Source: DALYJJ01 sp031969915
Lineage (GTDB): Bacteria > Acidobacteriota > Terriglobia > Bryobacterales > Bryobacteraceae
Direction of reading: 5' to 3'
Assembly (NCBI GenBank): GCA_031969915.1
Contig: DALYJJ010000067.1
Coordinates: forward strand, 1 to 31,731
DNA: 31,731 bases
The notes beneath the pieces were generated by a model, which was given only the letters and a program-made list of their open reading frames with translations, did no database searches and was not told the DNA's origin. Positions 24,685-31,731 of this stretch are shown one piece after another; the first letter of the stretch is position 1; every line of letters begins with the position of its first letter. Position numbers and translations under genes: made by a program.

Positions 24685-27194
24685 TGCTCGCCACCTTCTA
24701 CCGCTTCTTCATCCGCCCGCTGCGGCGCGAACCGGTACGCACCGCGCTGACCGCGTTCGCCGTCGCGCTCGGAGTGGCCGTCGTTTTGGCCATTGAACTG
24801 GCGGGTTCGGCGGCCGCCGGTTCGTTCCGCGCTTCGCTCGAATCGCTGGCGGGCAAGGCGGACTTCGAGGTGAGCGCGATCGGCGGACTTGCGCCGGAGA
24901 CGCTGGCGGCCCTGGCTGCGCTACCCGCGCCGCTCACCGTCCGCGCCCGCATCGAAGACTACGCCCTGTTGGAGCGCACCCGCGAAACCGTACCCTTGAT
25001 CGGCCTCGACATGGTGGCCGAGGCGTTCGACTTCGATACCGGAGGCGCGGGCGAGGCAACGTGGCGCGCCGAGTCGGTTTGGGTGGGCCCCCGGCTGGCG
25101 CGCCGCGCGGGAGAGACGCTTCGCTTGACGGTCAACGACAAAATCGCCGAGTTCACCGTAGCGGGCATTTTGAAGGAGACGCCCGGCTCAGGCGAAGCGG
25201 GCAACGTGGTGGTGATGGATCTGGCGACGGCCGACCGCGTGTTGTCCCGCCACGGACGGCTGGACAGGCTCCTGATCGAAGCTCCCGCCGCTGAACCGCT
25301 CGAACACTGGGAAGCACTCCTCGCGCCGGCCGTACCCGCGGGCGCCACGCTCGCCCGGTTCGGCGCACGCACGGAAGAGAACCGGAAAATGCTCGCGGCG
25401 TTCCGCTGGAATCTCCGCGTGCTGAGCTACATCGCGCTGGTAGTGGGCGCCTTCCTGATCTACAACACGGTGTCGGTGAGCGTGGTGCGGCGACGCGCGG
25501 AGATCGGCATTTTCCGCGCGCTGGGCGCCACGCGCGCCGGCGTGCTGGCGGCATTTCTCGGCGAGGCGGCCTTGTTCGGCCTGACCGGCGCCGGCGTTGG
25601 GTTGCTGCTCGGGCGCGCCATGGCGGAAGGCGCCGTGCGCCTGCTGGGGGCCACCGTGGAATCACTCTATGTCAGCAGCACGCCGGGGCGCATTGAGATC
25701 GGGTGGGAAGCCGCGCTGTTGTCGCTGCTCGTCGGCCTCGGAGTCTCGCTCGCGTCGTCCCTGGCGCCGGCCCTGGAAGCCTCGCGCGTGACGCCAGTGG
25801 AGGCCATGGCCCGCGCCGGCGCCGAGCACGACACACGCGTACACAAACTCCGCGATCTCCTGTTCGGCGCGCTGCTCGCGCTGGCTGCCGCCGCCGCTTC
25901 CCGCATGCCTCCGATCGGCGGGAAACCACTCTTCGGCTATGCCGCGGCTTTGCTGCTGATCGCCGCCGCGGCGCTGGCGATCCCCGCCCTGGTGGCCGCC
26001 CTTTCGCGCGTCAGCGGCGCCGGCCTGCGGAGAGCGCTGGGCGTCGAAGCGCTGCTTGCCTCGCGCAGCCTGGCCGCCTCCCTGCGGCGCACCAGCGTGC
26101 TGGTGGGTGCGTTGGCCACCGCCATTGCGATGATGGCCAGCGTCGGCATCATGGTGGGCAGCTTCCGAGAAACGGTCCTGCTCTGGATGGACAGTCAACT
26201 GCGCGCCGATCTCTACCTGCGGCCCGCCGGCCCGGCGGCCGCCGACCGTCATCCCACCATGTCCGCCGCGGTGGCGGAGGCGATCGAGAGAGTGCCGGGC
26301 GTGGCCGCGGTCGACCGCTTCCGTGCACGCCGCATCAGCTACCACGGCCTGCCGGTAACACTCGGCGCGGGCGAGACAAGCGTCGCCGCGCGGCACAGCC
26401 GCACGCGCTTCCTGGAGGGCGACCGCGCGGCCATCTTGCGCCGCCTGCCCACGGGCGACTTTGTCATCGTGAGTGAACCGTTCGCCAACAAACACGCGGT
26501 GCGCCGCGGCGACCGGATCAGCCTCACCCTGGGCGGCGCCACACGCCCCTTCGAAGTGCTGGGCATCTACTACGATTACGCCAGCGAGCGCGGCTACATT
26601 GTGATGGACCGCGCCACGATGCTCAAATACTTGCCCGATCGCGCGCCCTCCAATCTCGCGGTCTTTCTCGCCCCCGGCGCGGATCTGGAGGCCACGCGGA
26701 CCGCCATCGAGCGAGCCACCGCGGGCAGCAGCCTGCTGATCCTGGCGAACCGGACCATTCGCACCGAAGCGATCCGGATCTTCGACCGCACCTTCGCCAT
26801 CACCTATGCGCTCGAAGCGGTGGCCGTCGTGGTGGCGGTGATGGGGATTGCGGGCGCACTGCTCGCCCTGGTCATCGACCGCCGGCGCGAGTTGGGCCTG
26901 CTGCGTTTTCTCGGCGCCTCGCAGCCCCAGATCCGCCGTCTGATCCTCTGCGAGGCCGGACTCATCGGGTTGCTCGCGAATGCCGCCGGCCTGACGCTCG
27001 GAGCGGCCCTTTCGCTGATCCTCATCTTCGTGATCAACAAGCAGTCGTTCGGCTGGACCATCCAGTTTCACTGGCCGGTGGCGGTGCTCACTGGCGCGCT
27101 GTCGCTGATCTACGCGGCGACGCTGCTCGCCGGGCTCTACCCGGCGCGGGTGGCGATGGCGCTCAATCCCATGGAGGCGGTGCACGAGGAATGA
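24684..27194 (+). CDS. FtsX-family ABC transporter permease
   Basis: An 836-aa permease with an N-terminal helix (TAFAVALGVAVVLAIELAGSAA), a MacB-like periplasmic core (about 45-240) and a first FtsX domain (RVLSYIALVVGAFLIYNTVSVSVVRRRAEIGIFRALGATRAGV onward, about 250-375). Two further helices (about 390-440) lead to a second periplasmic core and a second FtsX domain at the C-terminus (ALEAVAVVVAVMGIAGALLALVIDRRRELGLLRFLGAS). The duplicated FtsX design matches LolCE-like and AttF/AttG-like permeases. It is coupled to the ATPase upstream (TGATG) and the AttH-like gene downstream (ATGA). This context suggests handling of a lipid or carotenoid-like hydrophobic molecule. Confidence 0.94.
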   Translation: MLATFYRFFIRPLRREPVRTALTAFAVALGVAVVLAIELAGSAAAGSFRASLESLAGKADFEVSAIGGLAPETLAALAALPAPLTVRARIEDYALLERTRETVPLIGLDMVAEAFDFDTGGAGEATWRAESVWVGPRLARRAGETLRLTVNDKIAEFTVAGILKETPGSGEAGNVVVMDLATADRVLSRHGRLDRLLIEAPAAEPLEHWEALLAPAVPAGATLARFGARTEENRKMLAAFRWNLRVLSYIALVVGAFLIYNTVSVSVVRRRAEIGIFRALGATRAGVLAAFLGEAALFGLTGAGVGLLLGRAMAEGAVRLLGATVESLYVSSTPGRIEIGWEAALLSLLVGLGVSLASSLAPALEASRVTPVEAMARAGAEHDTRVHKLRDLLFGALLALAAAAASRMPPIGGKPLFGYAAALLLIAAAALAIPALVAALSRVSGAGLRRALGVEALLASRSLAASLRRTSVLVGALATAIAMMASVGIMVGSFRETVLLWMDSQLRADLYLRPAGPAAADRHPTMSAAVAEAIERVPGVAAVDRFRARRISYHGLPVTLGAGETSVAARHSRTRFLEGDRAAILRRLPTGDFVIVSEPFANKHAVRRGDRISLTLGGATRPFEVLGIYYDYASERGYIVMDRATMLKYLPDRAPSNLAVFLAPGADLEATRTAIERATAGSSLLILANRTIRTEAIRIFDRTFAITYALEAVAVVVAVMGIAGALLALVIDRRRELGLLRFLGASQPQIRRLILCEAGLIGLLANAAGLTLGAALSLILIFVINKQSFGWTIQFHWPVAVLTGALSLIYAATLLAGLYPARVAMALNPMEAVHEE

Positions 27195-28264
27195 GACGAG
27201 CGCTCCTGTTACTGGCCGCGGCGGCGTGCGCCGTGCCGGCCGCCGACTTTCGCCTGGCCCTGCCCGGCTACCGCTATGAGTTTCCTCGCGATCATTTCGC
27301 GCACCCCGATTTCAAGACCGAGTGGTGGTACTACACGGGCCATCTGCGAACCGCCGCGGGCCGCCGCTTCGGCTTCGAACTGGTGTTCTTCCGGCACGCC
27401 GTAACCAACGCCCAGGGCGCTTCCGTTTGGAGCGTGCGCGACGTGTGGCCGGCTCACGTGGCGCTCAGCGACCTGGACGGCAAGCGCTTCTTCCACCACG
27501 CGCGCCTCCAGCGTACCGGGCCGGGGTTGGCCGGCGCGGACGCGGCACAGGCGCGAATCTGGAACGGCAACTGGCAGGTCCGCTTCACGGGAGAGCGGCA
27601 GGCCCTGGTGGCAATTGCGCCCGACTTCACTGTGCGCCTGGACCTCACACCCGCCAAGCCGCCCGTGATCCACGGCGGCAATGGCGTGAGCCAGAAGGCC
27701 GAGGGCGCCGGGCGTGCTTCGCACTACGTGAGCTATACGCGGCTGGCGGTGAGCGGCGTGCTCACGCTCGACGGCAGCGCGCAGCCGGTGACCGGCACGG
27801 CGTGGATGGATCACGAGTTCTTCACGCACCAGCTGGAGGCCAATCAGAGCGGGTGGGACTGGTTCAGCGTTCAGTTGGACGACAACACGGAACTGATGAT
27901 GTTCCGCCTCCGCCGCAAGGATGGCTCGCTCGATCCGTATTCGGCGGGAACTTATGTCGACGCCAAAGGAACGGTGCGTAGCCTGCGGCTTTCGGAGTTC
28001 AGCCTGACGCCGCTCGAGACTTGGCGGAGCGCCGCATCGGGCGGCGAATATCCCGTGCGGTGGCGGATCGAGGTCCCGCCGCTGGGGCTGACGCTGGAAG
28101 CGTCCACGCCCCTCAAGTCACAGGAACTGGTCACCCGCGGGAGCGGGACGCCCACCTACTGGGAAGGCGCGATGGAGTTAAAAGGGGTGCGGAACGGGAA
28201 CCCCGTGAGCGGGCGCGGCTACCTGGAGATGACCGGATATGCCGCCCCGGTCAGCGGATTGTAG
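27191..28264 (+). CDS. AttH/CrtC-like lipocalin-domain protein, exported
   Basis: A 357-aa protein with an N-terminal signal (MRRALLLLAAAACAVPAADF); a cysteine at residue 13 is a weak lipobox only. The mature part has FKTEWWYYTGHL, SQKAEGAGRASHYVSYTRLAVSG, TGTAWMDHEF and GWDWFSVQLDDNTELMMFRLR. These are the marker segments of the AttH/CrtC (hydroxyneurosporene-synthase-like, two lipocalin-like barrels) family. Genes of this type commonly follow an ABC ATPase and an FtsX permease, as here, and CrtC hydrates carotenoids. It probably binds or modifies a hydrophobic substrate handled by the transporter. ATG overlaps the permease stop (ATGA). Confidence 0.93.
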   Translation: MRRALLLLAAAACAVPAADFRLALPGYRYEFPRDHFAHPDFKTEWWYYTGHLRTAAGRRFGFELVFFRHAVTNAQGASVWSVRDVWPAHVALSDLDGKRFFHHARLQRTGPGLAGADAAQARIWNGNWQVRFTGERQALVAIAPDFTVRLDLTPAKPPVIHGGNGVSQKAEGAGRASHYVSYTRLAVSGVLTLDGSAQPVTGTAWMDHEFFTHQLEANQSGWDWFSVQLDDNTELMMFRLRRKDGSLDPYSAGTYVDAKGTVRSLRLSEFSLTPLETWRSAASGGEYPVRWRIEVPPLGLTLEASTPLKSQELVTRGSGTPTYWEGAMELKGVRNGNPVSGRGYLEMTGYAAPVSGL

Positions 28265-28273
28265 CGAGCCGGC

Positions 28274-28618
28274 CTACATCACGTCGATCTTGCCGTGGTC
28301 GTCGCAGTGCCCCCGGTGGGAGTGGTGGAGGTGCCCGTTCACCAGGTAATCGACATGGTCGCCGTGGGGCACGGGTTCATGCCCGCAGCCCGGCCCGTGG
28401 ACATGATCCGCGGGATGGGCGTCACAGGCGTGCCCACCGGTGCACTCTCCCGGATTCGCGCCGTTCACTTCCAACGTACATTCATCGAAGTGCCCCTCGT
28501 GCGCTGAGTGCAAATGACCATCGTGCAGGTAATCGACGTGACCGTTGTGCTTGATCGCCGTGTGTCCGCAGCCGGCGCCATGCACATGCGCATGGTCCCG
28601 GTGAATCGAATGTGCCAT
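28274..28618 (-). CDS. Histidine-rich duplicated metal-binding protein
   Basis: A 114-aa cytosolic protein, 26 histidines (23 percent) and 6 cysteines. It consists of two related units: HVHGAGCGHTAIKHNGHVDYLHDGHLHSAHEGH (about 11-43) and HVHGPGCGHEPVPHGDHVDYLVNGHLHHSHRGH (about 73-105). The linker has four cysteines or histidines more (CTLEVNGANPGECTGGHACDAH). The repeated G-x-G-C-G-H ... H-V-D-Y-L ... G-H-L-H core strongly implies binding of Zn, Ni, Co or Cu for storage or buffering. It has no signal peptide. The gene converges on attH and diverges from trpE(G); the 168 bases upstream show no metal-regulator box I can name with confidence. Confidence 0.85.
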   Translation of the reverse strand: MAHSIHRDHAHVHGAGCGHTAIKHNGHVDYLHDGHLHSAHEGHFDECTLEVNGANPGECTGGHACDAHPADHVHGPGCGHEPVPHGDHVDYLVNGHLHHSHRGHCDDHGKIDVM

Positions 28619-28738
28619 AAGAAACGATTTTTCGGCCTCTAGATCTGAAAGTCAAGAATTAAGTGCCATTCGCAGGAAAATTCGTTCCATTCATCGCATA
28701 CACGCTCCCGCTCCGCCGCGCTCCGGCTCGCGATCGGC

Positions 28739-28761
28739 CGCGCCGGACCACATGCTATCCT
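28739..28761 (+). promoter_or_regulatory. Possible extended -10 promoter of trpE(G)
   Basis: TATCCT (28756-28761) is preceded by TGC, giving an extended -10 element (TGnTATCCT). No good -35 box is present. It would start transcription about 20 bases before the ATG at 28787. I see no short ORF with tandem Trp codons upstream, so classical leader-peptide attenuation is not apparent in these 168 bases. Confidence 0.3.
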
Positions 28762-28786
28762 GAAGATTCCGCAAGGCCAAACCCTC

Positions 28787-30940
28787 ATGCGCCGCTTGCA
28801 ATACGAGACTCCGCACGGCATCGCTGTCACTCGCACAGTATCTAAAATTCCATATAAAAAGGGATTCAAACATTTGCTGCGCGACCTCGATCGCCACCGT
28901 GGCGTCTACTTGTCGTCGGGCTATGAGTATCCGGAACGCTACTCGCGCTGGGATATCGCCGCGGCGCGCCCACCCCTGGAGATCGTGGCGTACGGACGCG
29001 AGGTGGAATTCCGCCCGTTGAATCTGCGGGGCGAGATGCTGGCGCAGATGCTGAGTGCGGTGTTGCGCGATCATCCGCATTGGGAGCGGCTCGCTCTTTC
29101 CGCGGGCGTGCTGCACGGCACGTTGCAGCCGCTGCCCGCGCTCTTCCCGGAGGAGGAGCGCAGCAAACAGCCTTCGGTGTTCTCCATCCTGCGCGCGCTG
29201 ATCGCCGAGTTCCGTCACCCCAAGGACAACCGGCTGGCGCTGATTGGCGCGTTCGGCTACGACCTGCTGTTTCAGTTCGACCCGATCGAACTGCGCCTGC
29301 CGCGGGAGCGCCAGAAAGACCTGCACCTGTTTTTCTGCGACGACCTGTGGATGATGGACCGCAAGCGCGAACAGATTGAGCGCTACCAGTACGACTTCGA
29401 TTTTGAGAGCCTGTCGACGCTGGCTCTGCCGCGCGAATCCGAACCGGTCCCGGAGCCGGCCCCCGCGGCGCCCGGCGAAATCGTCTCCGACCACACGCCC
29501 GAGGAGTACATGGCCAAGGTGGAGGCGGTGCGGGAAGGGATGCGGCGCGGCGACTATTACGAGGTCGTGTTGCGGCAGACCTTTCGCGCGCCCTACGACG
29601 GAAAGCCGTCTGAGCTGTTCGAACGCGTGCAACAGGCCAGTCCGAGCCCCTACGAATTCCTGCTGCAACTGGGCGGTGAGCAACTGATCGGCGCGTCGCC
29701 GGAGATGTTCCTGCGGGTGGAGGGCAGCCGGATCGAAACCTGCCCGATCGCCGGAACGACACGCCGGACGGGCGACCCGATGCGCGACGCGGCCAGCATC
29801 CGGGAACTGCTGAACTCGATGAAGGAAGAGTCCGAACTCACCATGTGCACGGACGTCGACCGCAACGACAAGTCGCGGGTGTGCGTTCCGGGTTCGGTGA
29901 AAGTCATCGGCCGGCGCTTGATCGAATCGTACTCGGCGCTGTTCCACACCGTGGATCACGTGGAAGGGACTCTGGCGGAGGGGTTCGATTCGCTGGACGC
30001 CTTCCTGACGCACATGTGGGCCGTGACCATCATCGGCGCGCCGAAGAAGTGGGCCGCGCAGGCCATTGAACAGCACGAGAAATCGGCGCGCGGCTGGTAC
30101 GGAGGCGCGGTGGGCATGCTTTCGCTGAGCGGCGACATGAACACCGGCATCCTGATCCGCACCGTGCATCTGAAGGACTCGGTGGCTTCCTACTCGGCGG
30201 GCGCCACGCTGCTCTACGACTCCATTCCGGAGAACGAAGAAAAAGAGACGCGCCTCAAAGCCACCGGCTTCTTCCGCGCCCTACAGGGCGGAGCACCCGT
30301 CCGTTCCACGGCGAGCGGCCCCGCGGGACGGATCGGCGAAGGGTTGCGCTTGTTGCTCGTCGACAACGAGGACTGCTTCATTCACACCCTGGCCAACTAC
30401 GCCCGCCAGACCGGCGCCGAGGTCGTCACCTACCGCTACGGCATGCCGCCCGAGGTGATCGACCGCCTGGCCCCGCACCTGATTCTCATCTCGCCCGGGC
30501 CGGGGCGGCCGGCGGATTTCGGCGTGCCCGATCTGGTTCGCCACGCGGCGGCGAAGGGCCACGCGGTCTTCGGGGTGTGCCTTGGATTGCAGGGCATCGT
30601 GGAGGCCTTCGGCGGGGAGCTCGGCATCCTCGACTACCCGATGCACGGCAAACCCTCCACCGTGATTCACACCCACAAGGGCGTTTTCGAAGGCCTGCCG
30701 GAGCGGTTCCAGGTGGGCCGTTACCATTCCCTCTACGCGCGGCGGGAGACGTTCCCGAGTTGCCTGGAAATCACGGCGGAATCGGAGGACGGCGTGATCA
30801 TGGGCGTGCGCCATCGCGAGCTTCCGATCGAGGCGGTGCAGTTCCATCCGGAGTCGCTGTTGTCGCTGGAAGGCGATTGCGGCCTGGAACTGATCCGCAA
30901 CATGATTCGTAGCATCCGTCATGCGGCTGCGGCGAAATAG
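28787..30940 (+). CDS. trpE(G): Anthranilate synthase, fused TrpE-TrpG
   Basis: A 717-aa single-chain anthranilate synthase that makes anthranilate from chorismate and glutamine, the first step of tryptophan synthesis. The TrpE part (about 1-500) has GAFGYDLLFQFDP, the chorismate-binding CPIAGTTRRTG, the E-x-x-M-C-x-D-x-x-R-N-D segment (ELTMCTDVDRND) and GAVGMLSLSGDMNTGI. The glutamine-amidotransferase part (about 515-717) has the catalytic triad Cys598 (GVCLGLQG), His687 and Glu689 (FHPESL), and the oxyanion segment ISPGPGRP. Fused TrpE(G) of this length is known from rhizobia and other bacteria. ATG at 28787 is preceded by AAGG. It overlaps the next gene by 20 bases. Confidence 0.95.
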   Translation: MRRLQYETPHGIAVTRTVSKIPYKKGFKHLLRDLDRHRGVYLSSGYEYPERYSRWDIAAARPPLEIVAYGREVEFRPLNLRGEMLAQMLSAVLRDHPHWERLALSAGVLHGTLQPLPALFPEEERSKQPSVFSILRALIAEFRHPKDNRLALIGAFGYDLLFQFDPIELRLPRERQKDLHLFFCDDLWMMDRKREQIERYQYDFDFESLSTLALPRESEPVPEPAPAAPGEIVSDHTPEEYMAKVEAVREGMRRGDYYEVVLRQTFRAPYDGKPSELFERVQQASPSPYEFLLQLGGEQLIGASPEMFLRVEGSRIETCPIAGTTRRTGDPMRDAASIRELLNSMKEESELTMCTDVDRNDKSRVCVPGSVKVIGRRLIESYSALFHTVDHVEGTLAEGFDSLDAFLTHMWAVTIIGAPKKWAAQAIEQHEKSARGWYGGAVGMLSLSGDMNTGILIRTVHLKDSVASYSAGATLLYDSIPENEEKETRLKATGFFRALQGGAPVRSTASGPAGRIGEGLRLLLVDNEDCFIHTLANYARQTGAEVVTYRYGMPPEVIDRLAPHLILISPGPGRPADFGVPDLVRHAAAKGHAVFGVCLGLQGIVEAFGGELGILDYPMHGKPSTVIHTHKGVFEGLPERFQVGRYHSLYARRETFPSCLEITAESEDGVIMGVRHRELPIEAVQFHPESLLSLEGDCGLELIRNMIRSIRHAAAAK

Positions 30941-31280
30941 TCGTCTCTATCTGCTCCTCGGAGCCGCTCTGGTCTCGGCCGTCTTCTTCATTGACTTCTG
31001 TAACTTTTTCTACCAGTGCGGCTGCCGCTCGCTGTGGGCCGGTGCGGACGCGCACTGCAACGTCCACCAGGCGCACTCGCACCACTGCCCTTTCTGCGTC
31101 ATCGGACCGGTCTGGCAGGCGCTGACCTTCTTCGCGATCGTGGGTGTGCAGGCGCTTCCTATCTACGCACCCGCGCGATGGCCCTGGCCGGTGCGGCTGG
31201 CGCTGGCCCTGGCGGCGTTTCCCGCGGCGGCCTCGGTGCTCGGCCTCGCCGCGGGACTGGCCACCGGGTACTGGAACTAA
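30921..31280 (+). CDS. Small Cys/His-rich membrane protein
   Basis: A 119-aa protein with three predicted helices: YLLLGAALVSAVFFIDF, PVWQALTFFAIVGVQALPIY and VRLALALAAFPAAASVLGLAAG. Between the first two lies a polar loop with six cysteines and five histidines (CNFFYQCGCRSLWAGADAHC, then NVHQAHSHHCPFC). The spacing suggests a metal or redox site at the membrane face, reminiscent in style of vitamin-K-epoxide-reductase-like or metal-binding membrane proteins, though I see no diagnostic motif. Its start lies within the last 20 bases of trpE(G), which implies coupling. The function is unknown. Confidence 0.8.
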   Translation: MRLRRNSRLYLLLGAALVSAVFFIDFCNFFYQCGCRSLWAGADAHCNVHQAHSHHCPFCVIGPVWQALTFFAIVGVQALPIYAPARWPWPVRLALALAAFPAAASVLGLAAGLATGYWN

Positions 31281-31331
31281 AAATGTGTCTGTCTTTTTTC
31301 CCCGCCATGCATCACACTCAATGGATACTCG

Positions 31332-31448
31332 ATGGACTTCTCCGACCTCATCTACCTGATGTTTCTGGGAATCTGCCTGTGGCTGGCTGTCCACTGGGAC
31401 GATTCGGGCGGCGGCGGGCGGAGATCTCGAGTACCGGTCCTGGGCTGA
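31332..31448 (+). CDS. 38-residue single-helix membrane peptide
   Basis: MDFSDLIYLMFLGICLWLAV is a hydrophobic N-terminal helix, followed by HWDDSGGGGRRSRVPVLG, a polar tail with a diacidic patch, a glycine run and an arginine-rich stretch. The architecture of one helix plus a DD-GGGG-RR tail is not random and frame-shifted alternatives look non-coding. It lies between the Cys/His-rich membrane protein and hpnE, all on the plus strand. No strong Shine-Dalgarno is visible. It resembles small conserved membrane peptides found near hopanoid or membrane genes in related bacteria, but this is from memory only. Confidence 0.55.
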   Translation: MDFSDLIYLMFLGICLWLAVHWDDSGGGGRRSRVPVLG

Positions 31449-31485
31449 GCTTCGCGTTCGAATCCGGCGATAGGGAACCACGGCC

Positions 31486-31731
31486 ATGAATCCGCGCGTG
31501 CTGGTATTGGGCGGCGGACTGGCGGGACTTGCTTCCGCGGCGGCCCTCGGCTTTGCCCGGCATCGCGTCACTGTACTGGAAAGCCGTCCCTTCCTGGGCG
31601 GGCGCGCCACGTCCTACCCGGCCGGCGACGAACTCATCGACAACTGCCAGCACATCCTGCTGCGCTGCTGCGTCAACCTCCTCGATTTCTACGCCCGCCT
31701 GGAGGTATCCGATCACATCGACTTCCAGCGC
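31486..31731 (+). CDS. hpnE: Hydroxysqualene dehydroxylase HpnE (3' partial)
   Basis: The first 82 residues of an FAD-dependent amine-oxidase-type enzyme; the rest lies beyond the right edge. VLVLGGGLAGLASAAALGFA is the dinucleotide-binding motif, VTVLESRPFLGGRATSY contains the ribose-binding Glu and GGRA, and ELIDNCQHILLRCCVNLLDFYARL matches the N-terminal region of HpnE, which in this family usually reads D-N-G/C-Q-H. HpnE converts hydroxysqualene to squalene in hopanoid synthesis with HpnC and HpnD, which may lie further right. ATG at 31486 gives the correct distance to the GGG motif. Phytoene-desaturase relatives are the main alternative. Confidence 0.85.
   Translation, partial: MNPRVLVLGGGLAGLASAAALGFARHRVTVLESRPFLGGRATSYPAGDELIDNCQHILLRCCVNLLDFYARLEVSDHIDFQR

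Noticed and set aside
25662..27185. 507-codon minus-strand frame opposite the FtsX-type permease
   Set aside because: It is His/Gln/Arg/Gly-rich low-complexity translation typical of the antisense of high-GC membrane-protein genes.
28619..28786. Possible Trp leader peptide/attenuator upstream of trpE(G), as in rhizobia
   Set aside because: No short frame with tandem TGG codons and no convincing terminator hairpin is present.

Overview
The window is a high-GC, gene-dense bacterial chromosome segment. Heavily overlapping operons, housekeeping genes (lepA, ribH, nusB, trpE(G)), secreted enzymes with Tat- or Sec-type leaders, Tad-type pseudopilins, a YtrA-type GntR/slipin pair, a CXXCH cytochrome and a squalene/hopanoid gene at the right edge together suggest an Acidobacteriota member (Bryobacterales/Solibacter-like). 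That placement is an inference from gene content; no rRNA is present. No tRNA, rRNA, CRISPR array, insertion sequence or prophage was recognised.

Layout. 3-1382: 3' part of a large protein resembling heparinase/alginate-lyase enzymes. 1404-1665: a compact independent transcription unit with a promoter, an 18-nt block fully pairable with the usual 3' end of 16S rRNA, a 16-codon ORF, three hairpins and an intrinsic terminator. 1810-2271: an unrecognised 153-aa protein. 2241-7712 (minus): [NiFe]-hydrogenase maturation operon hypA-hypB-hypD-hypE-hypF, without hypC. 7747-9728 (minus): three Tad pilus genes (TadG-like and two TadE-like). 9896-12143 (plus): an enolase-superfamily enzyme and a SIS-domain sugar-phosphate protein. 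12146-15522 (minus): lepA, a small secreted RNase-toxin-like protein, an acidic inhibitor-like protein and a family-2 glycosyltransferase, tightly coupled. 15559-18152 (plus): enoyl-CoA hydratase, ribH, nusB and a sugar-nucleotide epimerase. 18154-19590 (minus): pentaheme cytochrome. 19694-21763 (plus): an SRPBCC protein, then a GntR/slipin/small-membrane-protein operon behind a promoter-operator palindrome. 21760-21851: a long-armed REP-like hairpin that supplies the stop codons of both flanking genes. 21848-23952 (minus): ABC-2 exporter pair. 24007-28264 (plus): LolD-like ATPase, FtsX-type permease and AttH/CrtC-like protein. 28274-28618 (minus): duplicated His-rich metal-binding protein. 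28787-31731 (plus): fused anthranilate synthase TrpE(G), a Cys/His-rich membrane protein, a 38-aa membrane peptide and the start of hpnE.

The two observations most likely to be new are the mini-transcription unit at 1404-1665, whose transcript could engage the anti-Shine-Dalgarno sequence over 18 bases, and the secreted RNase-like/acidic-inhibitor-like pair downstream of lepA, which looks like a barnase/barstar-type or polymorphic-toxin/immunity pair inside a housekeeping operon.
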